16,116 nt of DNA from DAIDKA01 sp035485475 (GTDB lineage Bacteria; Pseudomonadota; Gammaproteobacteria; Steroidobacterales; Steroidobacteraceae). The notes under the pieces are model-generated. The model was not told the origin of the DNA and did no database searches. It saw only the letters and a list, made by a program, of their open reading frames with translations. Positions 1-7,751 of the stretch are shown here, piece by piece (position 1 is the stretch's first letter; each line of letters begins with the position of its first letter). The translations under genes and the position numbers were made by a program. The stretch lies in contig DATHOA010000109.1 of the NCBI GenBank assembly GCA_035485475.1, forward strand, positions 1-16,116, given 5' to 3'.

Positions 1-1085
1 ACGCGCCGCGCCATTTCGGTCAGCAGCACATGGGCCTCCAGCTGTGCCAGCACCCGGCCGACGCAGGCATGGATGCCATATCCCCAGCCGACCTGTTTTT
101 TGAGGTCGCGGCCCATATCGTACTGGTCAGGCCTGTCCCAGACACGCGGGTCACGGTTGGCGGCGGCAAACATCAGCCCGACTCGCTGTCCGGCCGCAAC
201 GGCGTAACCGCCGATATCCACTTCGCGGGTCGTGATGCGTCCGGCCATGCGCGACGGGGAGTCCCAGCGCAGGCTCTCATCGAAGGCCGCGCGCACCAGG
301 CTCGGGTCCGCGCGCAGTTTTTGATACTGATCCGGAAACTTCGCGAAGGCGTACATGGCATTGGCCATGGTCAGGATGGTCGTGTCTGCCCCTGCGGCCA
401 GTACCGTCTGCAGCAGCAGCTTCGCTTCGGCCTGGGTGATGACCCCGTCATCGGCCATCCCGTAGAGCACCATCCCGATGCCACCTTCCGACAGGTTGTC
501 CCGGTCGCAGCACTGTTCCAGCCAGGCCAGCACCGGCTCGATATTCACCATGGCCTCGCGAAACAATTCGTTCTCAGGTCCCATGGTTGCCCAGACCATG
601 TGGCTGAAGGCGTACATGTGTTCGCGCCCTTCGACGCGCAGGCCGATGGCATCGGGCAAGGCCTTGTACACAAAGCGCTGGGTAATTTCGCGAACCGCAT
701 CGATCACCTCGCCCTGCCGCGGCATCAGGCTGTCGAACAGCGCCGCCGCATCCCGTTCGAACGAAGGGCGCAGGTTGCCGAGCACCTGGGTGGACAGAGC
801 TTTGGCGATTGCCTGGCGCACATGGGTGTGGCGCGGCGGATCATCTGTCAGCAGGATCTCCGGGCGCAGTGAATTGGGGTCGTGCCAGGGGCGCGACTTA
901 TTCGAGAAGGTCTGCCAGTCCTGCAGTCCCGTGGTCACATCCGCGTGCCGGGTGATCATCACCGTGCCGTCGGCCAAGCGTACGACGGGCGAAAACTCGC
1001 GCAGGGTGTCATCGACCGCACGCGCATTGCGCACGGACTCGTGACTGAACAAATCGATCGGATATTCCGGAATTGCCTGACCCAT
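1..1085 (-). CDS. Cytochrome P450, C-terminus cut by window edge
   Basis: Class I-type bacterial cytochrome P450, expected to be a cytosolic heme monooxygenase fed electrons by a ferredoxin and reductase, neither of which is seen here. About 361 residues are visible of a usual ~400, and the frame is still open at base 1. Visible landmarks are the I-helix oxygen-activation motif AGADTT (residues 231-236), the K-helix ExxR as ESLR (270-273), and the heme loop WGYGIHACVG with the Cys thiolate ligand at about residue 341. The usual first Phe of the heme loop is Trp334, a substitution the family pattern allows. The ATG at 1085 lies 9 bases after the stop of the upstream MBL gene, with GAGGG (minus strand, 1092-1096) six bases before it. 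It is the last visible gene of unit A. The P450 assignment is certain; the substrate cannot be read from the sequence. Confidence 0.95.
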   Translation of the reverse strand, partial: MGQAIPEYPIDLFSHESVRNARAVDDTLREFSPVVRLADGTVMITRHADVTTGLQDWQTFSNKSRPWHDPNSLRPEILLTDDPPRHTHVRQAIAKALSTQVLGNLRPSFERDAAALFDSLMPRQGEVIDAVREITQRFVYKALPDAIGLRVEGREHMYAFSHMVWATMGPENELFREAMVNIEPVLAWLEQCCDRDNLSEGGIGMVLYGMADDGVITQAEAKLLLQTVLAAGADTTILTMANAMYAFAKFPDQYQKLRADPSLVRAAFDESLRWDSPSRMAGRITTREVDIGGYAVAAGQRVGLMFAAANRDPRVWDRPDQYDMGRDLKKQVGWGYGIHACVGRVLAQLEAHVLLTEMARR

Positions 1086-1094
1086 GGTTGACCC

Positions 1095-1976
1095 TCAAGC
1101 CTGCGATTGCAATTTGCAGGCAGCGCCATTGCGCACAATATAGCCGGCGCCCGGATCGGCAAAATGGCTGCCGATGACGAGCACGGGTTTTTCCTGGAAG
1201 CGGTTGACGAATTCAACGCGGGTCTTCGCGGCCGCCGGTTTGTCCATGTCGAAGGTTGCCGGATGCTCCGGCATCGCGACCTGGATGGGATGATGCATCA
1301 TGTCGCCGGTGATCACGGCTTCCTGCCCCTGCGAGCTGATGTACACGCTGACATGCCCGGGAGTGTGGCCCGGGGTGGGAAACAGGCGGATTTCCTCGGT
1401 GAGCGCATGATCGTGGGGAATGAAATCCACCAGTCCGGCCTCGACCACCGGATCCACGGCATCACTGAGATGGTTGATGCCATGGTAGCCACCGGTATCG
1501 CGCAGCATCTGCCAGTGATCGTATTCCTTGCGGCTGAAGAGATAGCGCGCCTTGGGAAAGGTCGGTACCCAGCGCCCCTCCACCAGATGCGTGTTCCATC
1601 CGACATGATCAAAGTGCAGATGCGTGCACAGCACGGTGTCGATATCGTTCGGCGCGATCCCCAATGAGGCCAGGTCCTGCATGAAGGTCGTGCGCATCTT
1701 CGTGAACACCGGGAACTGCCGCTCGCGGTCGGCACCGATACAGGTGTCGATCATGATGCGCCGGTTGCCAGCCTTCACGACGAATGCCTGGAAATTGATG
1801 AACATCCGCCCTTCCGGAGTCGCATGGTCCGGCAGCAGCCAAGGCTGGGTGTGGACAATCGGCGGCTTGCTGTCTTCCAGCACCATCCAGATATCGTCCT
1901 CCCACTTCCACACCTCCACCAGTCGGGTGATTTCGACCCGGCCAACTTTCCAGGTCTTCAGGTGTTCAATTGCCAT
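1095..1976 (-). CDS. MBL-fold metallo-hydrolase (lactonase-like)
   Basis: A 293-residue metallo-beta-lactamase-fold hydrolase, probably a cytosolic binuclear-metal enzyme of the quorum-lactonase/glyoxalase-like branch. The metal motif THLHFDH gives H119, H121, D123 and H124. It is followed by TPGHTPGH (about 201-208), the bridging Asp in TGD (D225) and a distal His in GSHF (H272), so the metal ligand set looks complete. No signal peptide is seen. The N-terminal ~60 residues are rich in Trp and acidic residues and resemble the cap region of lactonase-like members. It sits between the GMC oxidoreductase and the P450, 10 bases after the GMC stop. Its AAGGAG ribosome site overlaps that stop codon, so translation is probably coupled. 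The reaction is inferred to be hydrolysis of a lactone or ester intermediate; thioester or phosphoester hydrolysis is also possible. Confidence 0.9.
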   Translation of the reverse strand: MAIEHLKTWKVGRVEITRLVEVWKWEDDIWMVLEDSKPPIVHTQPWLLPDHATPEGRMFINFQAFVVKAGNRRIMIDTCIGADRERQFPVFTKMRTTFMQDLASLGIAPNDIDTVLCTHLHFDHVGWNTHLVEGRWVPTFPKARYLFSRKEYDHWQMLRDTGGYHGINHLSDAVDPVVEAGLVDFIPHDHALTEEIRLFPTPGHTPGHVSVYISSQGQEAVITGDMMHHPIQVAMPEHPATFDMDKPAAAKTRVEFVNRFQEKPVLVIGSHFADPGAGYIVRNGAACKLQSQA

Positions 1977-1981
1977 GTGGG

Positions 1982-1987
1982 CTCCTT
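1982..1987 (-). promoter_or_regulatory. Shine-Dalgarno AAGGAG overlapping the GMC stop codon
   Basis: The minus strand reads AAGGAG, five bases before the ATG at 1976. Its first A is also the last base of the TGA of the upstream GMC gene. This fixes the start of the MBL-fold gene and suggests translational coupling. Confidence 0.75.
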
Positions 1988-3612
1988 CAAGCGGGTGCGA
2001 GCAAGGGTCGCTGGCGAATCAGGTCAGCGGCTTTTTCCGCAATCATCACGACCACGGCATTGGTGTTGCCACCGATGATGCGTGGCATCACGGAGGCATC
2101 GACGACCCGCAGGCCGTCGACACCTCGCAGGCGCAGCTGCGAATCCACCACGGCTTCCGGGTGCTCGCCCATGCGGCAGGTACCGACCTGGTGATGGACG
2201 GTGTAGGCGCTGGCGCGGATGAACTGTGCGATTTCGGCATCGGACTGCACCGCCGCACCGGGCGCCGTCTCGACCCCATGATAGTGGGCAAAATCGGGCG
2301 CGGCCAGAATGCGCCGCGCCAGCCGGATGGCGCGCACCAGAGGTTGGATGTCCTCCTCGACGCTCAGCAATGCCGGATCAATGGCCGGTGCCACGTGCGG
2401 ATCGGGACTTGCCAGCGTGATAGTGCCGCGACTCTTCGGATACAGGGACACCGGGCTGATCGCATAGCCATGGCCGATCGGCAAGGGGAAGGTCGGCCGC
2501 GGCCGCGCAGCCGGCTGAAACACGAACTGCACGTCCGGCCGATCAAGCGTCGGCAGGGTCTTCAAAAATCCCACCGACTCAAACACATTGCTGGCGAAGG
2601 GCCCGGTGCGCCCAAACAGATACTGGCACACGTTCCAGATGCCACGCGGCAGCGCCCGGGCCGAAATGCCATAAGAGGTGGCGTTGGTGGTCCGCATCAG
2701 CACCGGACACGCCAGGTGATCCTGAAGATTGCGACCCACGCCGGGCAGATCGAGCAGCGGTTGGATGCCGCTGGCCTTCAGCTGCGCGGCCGGCCCAATG
2801 CCGGAGAGCTGCAGGATCTGCGGAGTCTGGATGGTGCCGGCGCTGAGGATCACTTCGCGGCTTGCGCGCACTTCCTGCGGCTGCCCGGCCCGCTCATAGA
2901 CGACACCGACGGCGCGGCCCTGCTCGACGATGACCCGTAGCACCAGTGCGTCGGTGTACAGCGTGACATTGCCGCGCGCCAGCGCCGGGCGCAGGAACGC
3001 GCGCGCCGTCGTCTCGCGCTTGCCACCGCGGATCGTGCCCTGGCGAAAACCGACGCCCTCGTTGGTGATGGCCGTGAAATCGTCGGTGCGGGGAAACCCG
3101 AGGCTGTGCGTCGCAGCGATGAAATCACTGTTGAGCTGATTCGGGCGCCGCGGTCGCATGACGTTCATGGGTCCGCCGTGAGCGTGGTAACGCGAGGCGG
3201 GCAGATCCTGGTTGTTCTCGCTACGCAGGAAGTACGGCAGTACCTCCGCGTAGCTCCAGCCGGTGGCCCCGGCGGCAACCCAGTCGGCATAGTCATGCGG
3301 ATTACCGCGCGAATACACCATGCCATTGATGGAGCCAGAGCCGCCCACCACCTTGCCACGAGGTTGCGGGATGCGCCGACCATCCAGGTGCGCTTGCGCG
3401 ACTGTCTCGAAGCGCCAGTTCAGGCTGCGGGTACCGATGGCCGCGGCCACCAGCGCCGGCGTGCGGATGACCAGGCGCTGATCACTGCCGCCCGCCTCGA
3501 TCACACACACGCGCGTGCCCGGGTCCTCCGCGAGTCGTCCGGCCAGAGCGCAACCGGCAGTGCCCGCGCCAACGATGACGTAGTCAAATTTGGCGGTGGC
3601 AGTTCCGTTCAT
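1987..3612 (-). CDS. GMC-family FAD-dependent oxidoreductase (alcohol/choline dehydrogenase-like)
   Basis: A glucose-methanol-choline oxidoreductase that should oxidise an alcohol to an aldehyde or ketone using FAD. With the ATG at 3612 it has 541 residues, typical for the family. It shows the dinucleotide-binding GAGTAG (15-20) and ribose-binding E39 close to the N-terminus, and the GMC signature 1 region GKVVGGSGSINGMVYSRG (about 86-103). GMC signature 2 is ILSAGTIQTPQILQLSGIGP. The C-terminal catalytic pair is a His in HHQVGTCRMG (473/474) and an Asn in GGNTNA (516/518). An in-frame start at 3663 would add 17 residues overlapping the upstream gene; I prefer 3612 because it puts the Rossmann motif in the normal place and begins 2 bases after the upstream TAA. 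No signal peptide is seen. In the operon it may oxidise an alcohol made by the P450 or by a hydrolase (inference). Confidence 0.93.
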   Translation of the reverse strand: MNGTATAKFDYVIVGAGTAGCALAGRLAEDPGTRVCVIEAGGSDQRLVIRTPALVAAAIGTRSLNWRFETVAQAHLDGRRIPQPRGKVVGGSGSINGMVYSRGNPHDYADWVAAGATGWSYAEVLPYFLRSENNQDLPASRYHAHGGPMNVMRPRRPNQLNSDFIAATHSLGFPRTDDFTAITNEGVGFRQGTIRGGKRETTARAFLRPALARGNVTLYTDALVLRVIVEQGRAVGVVYERAGQPQEVRASREVILSAGTIQTPQILQLSGIGPAAQLKASGIQPLLDLPGVGRNLQDHLACPVLMRTTNATSYGISARALPRGIWNVCQYLFGRTGPFASNVFESVGFLKTLPTLDRPDVQFVFQPAARPRPTFPLPIGHGYAISPVSLYPKSRGTITLASPDPHVAPAIDPALLSVEEDIQPLVRAIRLARRILAAPDFAHYHGVETAPGAAVQSDAEIAQFIRASAYTVHHQVGTCRMGEHPEAVVDSQLRLRGVDGLRVVDASVMPRIIGGNTNAVVVMIAEKAADLIRQRPLLAPA

Positions 3613-3614
3613 GC

Positions 3615-4778
3615 TTACAGCGCAGCGGCGAGCAGGATGTCCGCAAGATTCTGCCAACGCCACAGATTGTCGATGGTTTTCATCAGGCCGGTCATCAGGC
3701 CAACAAAGCTGATGTCCCGGTCCGGATCAATCCAGAAAAGCGTGGTGCCGGCGCCATGCGCACCGAAGGTGCCGGGGGAACCCAGCGTGCCGAACATGCT
3801 GGTACCCATCTGCGGACCGCGGATCGAGAACCCCAGGCCGATATTCGCCGGCGGCGCGATACCGCCGGCGGCGCGAATGCCACTGGCATAGAACTCGTTG
3901 GGCTTGTCGCCCGTCCAGATGGTGCGCGCATGCTTGATCATCGCGCTGGAGACAATGCTCTGCCCATCGATGGTGCCACCACAGCGCAACATTTCCGCAA
4001 AGCGCATCATGTCGTGGGCCGTGGAAATACCGCCCACCCAGGGCATCTCGACGTTCTCTTCCTCGAAGGCGCCGTTGGGTCCGAGGTTGCTGTGGCCCAG
4101 ATGCTTGATCGGATAATTGTTGCGGAACTCCGGCACCAGGTGCCGCGCCTTCAGATCCCGGCGCACGCCCATGGCGGTGTCCTTCATGCCCATCGGATCG
4201 AACAGATCCTGGTGCAGGATCTCCTTGTAGGAACGCTGCTTCGGATCCACGCGCCGCACGGCCTCCCCCAGCAGTGCATGGTTGAACAGCGGCGCATAGG
4301 CGACGCTCTGGCCCGCCGGCTCCATCGGCAGTGCCACCTTGACGATGGCGGCGATGGTATCGGCCAGCACATCGATGTACATGCCGGGGCTTGCCTCGAA
4401 CATGGTCGGCAGGCCCGTGCTGTGGGTGAGCAGATGGAAAATCGTGATCCGCTCGCGCAGGCCGCCGGAGAACTCCGGGATGATCCTGCACAGCGGCGTG
4501 GTCAGCGTCATCAGCCCGCGTTCGATGGCCTGGAACACCAGGATATTGGTGAAGGCCTTGGTGACCGAAAACAGGCTGAACACCGAATCGTCGGCGACCC
4601 GGCGCTCCTTGCTCTCGCTGCTGTGGCCGAACACCTTGTGGTAGGCGCTGTGGCCACCGCGCTTGACGCTGATGACCCCGCCGAAGTACAGGCCGGCGGC
4701 GATGTCGCGTTCGACCGCAGCCGTCAGATAATCCAGCCGCTTGGCATCGAACCCGGGATGAGCTGTCACGATATCCAC
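3615..4778 (-). CDS. Serine beta-lactamase/esterase-family hydrolase
   Basis: A 387-residue serine hydrolase of the class C beta-lactamase/penicillin-binding fold (EstB-like esterase group). The nucleophile motif SxxK is S71-V-T-K74. A candidate second motif is Y161-A-P, where the usual form is Tyr-x-Asn. Near the C-terminus FGAHGAG (about 338-344) fits the third motif (HxG/KTG). LTHSTGLP (117-124) is typical of the esterase-like branch. No signal peptide is visible, unlike true periplasmic beta-lactamases, so a cytosolic esterase or lactone/amide hydrolase acting on a pathway intermediate is more likely than antibiotic resistance. The start is GTG at 4778; an in-frame TAA lies six bases upstream, so no longer start is possible. 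An AGAAG seven bases before the start is a weak ribosome site. It sits between the CMD-like gene and the GMC gene. Confidence 0.88.
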   Translation of the reverse strand: MDIVTAHPGFDAKRLDYLTAAVERDIAAGLYFGGVISVKRGGHSAYHKVFGHSSESKERRVADDSVFSLFSVTKAFTNILVFQAIERGLMTLTTPLCRIIPEFSGGLRERITIFHLLTHSTGLPTMFEASPGMYIDVLADTIAAIVKVALPMEPAGQSVAYAPLFNHALLGEAVRRVDPKQRSYKEILHQDLFDPMGMKDTAMGVRRDLKARHLVPEFRNNYPIKHLGHSNLGPNGAFEEENVEMPWVGGISTAHDMMRFAEMLRCGGTIDGQSIVSSAMIKHARTIWTGDKPNEFYASGIRAAGGIAPPANIGLGFSIRGPQMGTSMFGTLGSPGTFGAHGAGTTLFWIDPDRDISFVGLMTGLMKTIDNLWRWQNLADILLAAAL

Positions 4779-4816
4779 ACCTTAACTTCTTGAATTTGGA
4801 GAACGGGTATTATCGC

Positions 4817-5197
4817 TCAGGCGGCGTCGATTTCGGCGAACGTTTCCCGGGCAATACGGAAGCTGTCCACGGCGGCGGGAACTCCCGCATAAACGGCGAC
4901 CTGCAGGAACACCTCGCAGATCTGCTCACGGGTTACGCCATTCGTCAGCGCGCCGCGAATGTGCGCCTTGAGTTCGTGTGGCCGGTTCAGAATGCTGATC
5001 ATGGCCAGATTGAGCATGCTGCGCTCGTTGCGCTTGAGGCCCTCACGGCCCCACACGGCGCCCCAGCAATACTCGGTCACAAGCTCCTGCAGCGGCTTGT
5101 TGAAATCATCCATGCCGGCCAAGGCCTTTTTGACATAGGCCTCCCCCAGCACTTCGGTACGGATCTTCAGACCTTTATCAAAAAGCTCACTGCTCAT
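4817..5197 (-). CDS. Carboxymuconolactone decarboxylase (CMD) family protein
   Basis: A small 126-residue all-helical protein of the CMD/AhpD superfamily on the PcaC side. The C-terminal half carries the characteristic run KAHIRGALTNGVTREQICEV (77-96, with the conserved His79), followed by FLQVAVYAGVPAAVDSF. The CxxC of AhpD-type peroxidases is absent (the Cys residues are C44 and C94), so a redox role is unlikely. PcaC decarboxylates 4-carboxymuconolactone, but many family members with this sequence style have no assigned reaction, so the name is the family and not a proven activity. The ATG at 5197 has GAGGT four bases upstream. The 38-base gap to the next gene is the widest within the unit. 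With two MBL-fold lactonase-like enzymes nearby, a role in handling a lactone or keto-acid is plausible. Confidence 0.88.
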   Translation of the reverse strand: MSSELFDKGLKIRTEVLGEAYVKKALAGMDDFNKPLQELVTEYCWGAVWGREGLKRNERSMLNLAMISILNRPHELKAHIRGALTNGVTREQICEVFLQVAVYAGVPAAVDSFRIARETFAEIDAA

Positions 5198-5224
5198 GTT
5201 GACCTCGTAAAAAAACTGTTTCGC

Positions 5225-6118
5225 TCAGGCGTCGCGGTTCGGATCCAGCCCTGAATCGGCCTCGACGATCTTAGCCATCGCGGTGAAGTCCGAATCCGGG
5301 CCCAGGCTGGTGACGGTGCGTTGCAACAAATCGCAGACCGCAGACCCGACGCCCAGCGGCACGCCCAGGGACTGCGCCGCAGCCAGACATAGCCGCACGT
5401 CCTTCAGGCACAGCCCCGCCGCGAATCCGAAATCAAAAGTTCGGGGCAGCACCGAACGCGGCCATTTGTCCTGTGTCGCGCTGCTGCGTCCACTGGACAC
5501 ATTCAGCACCTCAATCATACGCGCCGGGTCCAGCCCGGCCTTCGCGCCCAGGGTCATGCCTTCGGCCGTAATGGCAATCGCGCAGGCCCCGAGCAGGTTG
5601 TTGACCAGCTTCATCGTCTGACCCGCGCCGGGATTCGCACCCATAAAGAAGGGCTTGCCGAAAACCTGCAGCAAGGGTTGGATGCGCTCCCACACCGGCG
5701 GCGGCCCCGCGACCATCAGCGACAGCGTGCCCTCGCGCGCGCCCTTGATGCCGCCGGAGACCGGGGCTTCGAGCGATGCAATCTGGCGCTGCGCGAGCCC
5801 CGTCGCGAGCTTCACGGCCGTGTCCGGCCCGGAGGTCGACAGGTCGACGCACACCTCAAGACGTTTACCCGCGCGAATCCCGTGCGTGCCCAGCACCACT
5901 TCCGCCACGATCTGCGGATTCGGCAGGCTCAGGAACACCACCGGCGCGGCGTCCGCGACGCTGAGCGCACTGGGTGCGATCCGGGCGCCATGGGCCGCCA
6001 GTGCCTCGGCCGCGGCCGTGCTGGGGTCGTACACGGTAACCTGGTGACCGGCATCCAGCAGGCGTCGCGCCATCGCGCCGCCCATCCGACCCAGTCCAAT
6101 GAATCCACACTCGCTCAT
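5225..6118 (-). CDS. NAD(P)-dependent beta-hydroxyacid dehydrogenase (3-hydroxyisobutyrate dehydrogenase family)
   Basis: A 297-residue cytosolic oxidoreductase of the 3-hydroxyisobutyrate/tartronate-semialdehyde reductase family. The N-terminal Rossmann motif is GLGRMG (8-13), with Asp31 at the end of the second strand (VTVYD), which favours NAD. The substrate-binding stretch is APVSGGIKGAREGTL (118-131). The catalytic Lys170 lies in GQTMKLVNN, with Asn174 one turn on. Length and all key residues are normal, so it is probably active. Substrates of the family are 3-hydroxy acids and their semialdehydes or 3-keto forms. Its ATG overlaps the stop of the upstream MBL-fold gene by four bases (ATGA), so translation is likely coupled. 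The particular hydroxy-acid cannot be predicted. An imine reductase function is an alternative within the same superfamily, but the canonical Lys argues against it. Confidence 0.92.
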   Translation of the reverse strand: MSECGFIGLGRMGGAMARRLLDAGHQVTVYDPSTAAAEALAAHGARIAPSALSVADAAPVVFLSLPNPQIVAEVVLGTHGIRAGKRLEVCVDLSTSGPDTAVKLATGLAQRQIASLEAPVSGGIKGAREGTLSLMVAGPPPVWERIQPLLQVFGKPFFMGANPGAGQTMKLVNNLLGACAIAITAEGMTLGAKAGLDPARMIEVLNVSSGRSSATQDKWPRSVLPRTFDFGFAAGLCLKDVRLCLAAAQSLGVPLGVGSAVCDLLQRTVTSLGPDSDFTAMAKIVEADSGLDPNRDA

Positions 6119-6909
6119 GAAACTCCTCGCGCCATGGGGGCCAGATCCAGGCGCACGATGTCCGCGGCACCCGGTTCCGGCACGAACCGTTGCAGCACTT
6201 CAGGATCATGTCCCGGAATGATGTGATCGATCGAGGGGGCCAGCGTTTGCAGTTTGCGCAGCGCCTCAAGGTAGGCGACCACGTCGGCCACGACGGGAAA
6301 CGGAATCGCGCGTTGCAGATTGGCCCAGAAATGAATGGCATCCGAGGCCAGGACCACCGGGCCGCGAGCCGTCTGCACGCGTACCACCTGCAGCCCCAGG
6401 GTATGCCCCGGCAGATGATGCAGCGTCACCCCCGGATACAGCTCATCGTCGCCGGCATGAAACACCACTCGCCCGTCGAATGTACGCTGCACCATGTCCA
6501 TGACATTGCGCGCATCAAACGGCGCGGCGAGATGGGGGTGCGTCATCGCGCGGCCGGTGCAGTAGGCCATCTCCGCATCCTGAACGTGGAAGCGCGCCTG
6601 GGGAAACAGCGGCACATTTCCCGCATGATCGTAGTGCATGTGGGTGATCACGACATCCTGCACTGCACGCGGATCCACGCCCATGGCCGCGAGGCCGGCG
6701 CCAACCGGTCGCAGCAGCGTGCGGCCGCGCTGCGCGGCACCGGCCGCGTCAAAGCCGGTGTCGACGACAATCGTGCGCGCCTCGGACTTGATCACCCAGA
6801 CGAAGTAGTCCAATGGCATGCGCTGCGCGTGATCGTCGCCGCCGATGAAATTCAGATCGCTGAGCCGGTCCAGATGGCCATATCGCACGGCGTAGATTCG
6901 ATTGCTCAT
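6115..6909 (-). CDS. MBL-fold hydrolase, N-acyl-homoserine-lactonase-like
   Basis: A 264-residue metallo-beta-lactamase-fold protein with the full AHL-lactonase-like ligand set: H90, H92, D94 and H95 in THMHYDHAG, H169 in LPGHT, D190 in ASDAIHF, and H234 in PGHD. The N-terminus (YAVRYGHLDRLSD, then YFVWVIKSEARTIVVDTGF) is typical of AHL lactonases and related small-lactone hydrolases. It differs clearly in motif wording and spacing from the MBL protein at 1095-1976, so the two are not recent duplicates. It begins 9 bases after the SDR stop and ends inside the start codon of the dehydrogenase. No strong ribosome site is visible, so it probably depends on coupling. The operon context suggests hydrolysis of a pathway lactone. 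Quenching of homoserine-lactone signals is possible, but nothing nearby points to quorum sensing. Confidence 0.9.
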   Translation of the reverse strand: MSNRIYAVRYGHLDRLSDLNFIGGDDHAQRMPLDYFVWVIKSEARTIVVDTGFDAAGAAQRGRTLLRPVGAGLAAMGVDPRAVQDVVITHMHYDHAGNVPLFPQARFHVQDAEMAYCTGRAMTHPHLAAPFDARNVMDMVQRTFDGRVVFHAGDDELYPGVTLHHLPGHTLGLQVVRVQTARGPVVLASDAIHFWANLQRAIPFPVVADVVAYLEALRKLQTLAPSIDHIIPGHDPEVLQRFVPEPGAADIVRLDLAPMARGVS

Positions 6910-6918
6910 GGCGCAATG

Positions 6919-7656
6919 TCAGGCCGAAGCCAGGAAGCCGCCATCGACATGCAGGATGTCACCACTGATGAAGGATGCCGCATCGCTGAGCAGGAACAGC
7001 GACGCATTGGTGGCATCCGCATCGCGCCCGATGCGCCGCAGCGGAATGCTCACCGCGCGGCGCTCGTACTCGGCCTGCGGCGTAATGGCCACGGCGCCGG
7101 GAGTGGGAATGGACCCCGGAGCCAACGCATTGACGCGCACCTTGCGGGGGCCCAACTCCGCGGCCAGCGTGCGGGTAAATGTGCCCATGGCACCCTTGAC
7201 CATGCTGTAGATCGCGGTCTTGGGAAAACCGCGCTCCGCCACCGGGGAGGCCATGTTGAGGATGACGCCGCCCACTTCCGAGTCCATATGGCGCAGCAGG
7301 GCCTGTACACCCCACACGGCCCCTTTGATGCCGATCGCGAGCATCCGGTCGAGAATCTCATCGTCCACGGCCTCGATGCCGTCGTAGCGGATCAGCATGG
7401 CGTTGTTGACAACGCCATCGATTCTGCCGATGCGGCCGGCCGCAGCCATGAATGCGCCACGGTCGGCCACATCCACCACCTGCGTGGCAATGGCAGAGGA
7501 GGTCTTGCCCAGCTCGACCAGCGACGGGGCATCCACGTCGAACGCGGTCACCCGGGCCCCAGCCTGGGCCGCGCCGATGGCCAACGCCCGACCCAGGCCA
7601 CGGCCTGCGCCGGTGATCAGAATGGATTTGCCCGAAAGATCAAAAGTCGTTGCCAC
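6919..7656 (-). CDS. Short-chain dehydrogenase/reductase (classical SDR), first gene of unit A
   Basis: A 245-residue classical SDR. The cofactor motif is TGAGRGLG (15-22), with Asp40 at the end of the second strand (VTAFD) favouring NAD. The usual NNAG is NNAM (84-87). The catalytic triad is S137, Y150 and K154 (YSMVK). The C-terminus carries the usual SGDILHVDGGF cofactor-loop ending. The start is GTG at 7656, fixed by a strong GGAGGG (minus strand, 7661-7666) five bases upstream. As the first gene after a divergent intergenic region it probably leads the operon running to the P450. It should interconvert a secondary alcohol and ketone; the substrate is not predictable. Confidence 0.92.
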   Translation of the reverse strand: MATTFDLSGKSILITGAGRGLGRALAIGAAQAGARVTAFDVDAPSLVELGKTSSAIATQVVDVADRGAFMAAAGRIGRIDGVVNNAMLIRYDGIEAVDDEILDRMLAIGIKGAVWGVQALLRHMDSEVGGVILNMASPVAERGFPKTAIYSMVKGAMGTFTRTLAAELGPRKVRVNALAPGSIPTPGAVAITPQAEYERRAVSIPLRRIGRDADATNASLFLLSDAASFISGDILHVDGGFLASA

Positions 7657-7660
7657 GGTA

Positions 7661-7666
7661 CCCTCC
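7661..7666 (-). promoter_or_regulatory. Strong Shine-Dalgarno for the GTG-started SDR
   Basis: The minus strand reads GGAGGG at optimal distance from the GTG at 7656. No ATG is suitably placed, so this site decides the unusual start codon. Confidence 0.75.
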
Positions 7667-7677
7667 GACGGTTCCGC

Positions 7678-7705
7678 TTGGTATACCCGATGCGAATCCT
7701 AAATT
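7678..7705 (+). promoter_or_regulatory. Candidate sigma-70-like promoter for unit B
   Basis: TTGGTA (7678-7683) and TAAATT (7700-7705) are separated by 16 bases. They would start transcription roughly 40 bases before the ATG at 7752. Each hexamer departs from consensus, so this is only a candidate. Confidence 0.3.
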
Positions 7706-7739
7706 CATGGCTGATATGCTGGCAGAACGCACGCCAAAC

Positions 7740-7746
7740 GGGGGGA
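7740..7746 (+). promoter_or_regulatory. Shine-Dalgarno for the NTF2-like gene
   Basis: A purine run GGGGGGA lies five bases before the ATG at 7752. It decides this start over the in-frame ATGs at 7707 and 7716 and the upstream start at 7650, which would overlap the divergent SDR gene. Confidence 0.6.
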
Positions 7747-7751
7747 CTGAA

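Larger units (their letters stand above)
7657..7751. promoter_or_regulatory. Divergent intergenic region between units A and B
   Basis: These 95 bases separate two divergent operons and must carry at least part of both promoters. They contain a perfect 8-base palindrome GGTATACC (7680-7687) and a weaker GAAT-N5-ATTC inverted repeat (7694-7706), either of which could be part of an operator. No recognisable regulator-binding consensus is seen and no regulator gene is in the window. Confidence 0.5.

Noticed and set aside
60..90. Trp in place of Phe in the P450 heme loop as evidence of a defective enzyme
   Set aside because: The family heme-ligand pattern accepts Trp at this position, and all other conserved residues are present.
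1624..2940. 438-codon plus-strand open frame
   Set aside because: Antisense to the GMC oxidoreductase and the MBL gene, with no recognisable motif. Shadow frame.
3613..3663. N-terminal extension of the GMC oxidoreductase to a start at 3663
   Set aside because: It would overlap the upstream gene by 49 bases and add 17 residues with no family counterpart. The start at 3612 sits 2 bases after the upstream stop and gives the normal N-terminus.
4779..4816. GATAAT on the minus strand as an internal promoter -10 element
   Set aside because: No acceptable -35 hexamer is found at the right distance inside the CMD-like gene.
5198..5224. Seven-T run (minus strand, 5209-5215) after the dehydrogenase stop, as a possible terminator
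   Set aside because: No stable GC-rich hairpin precedes it, and the next gene follows at once with a good ribosome site.
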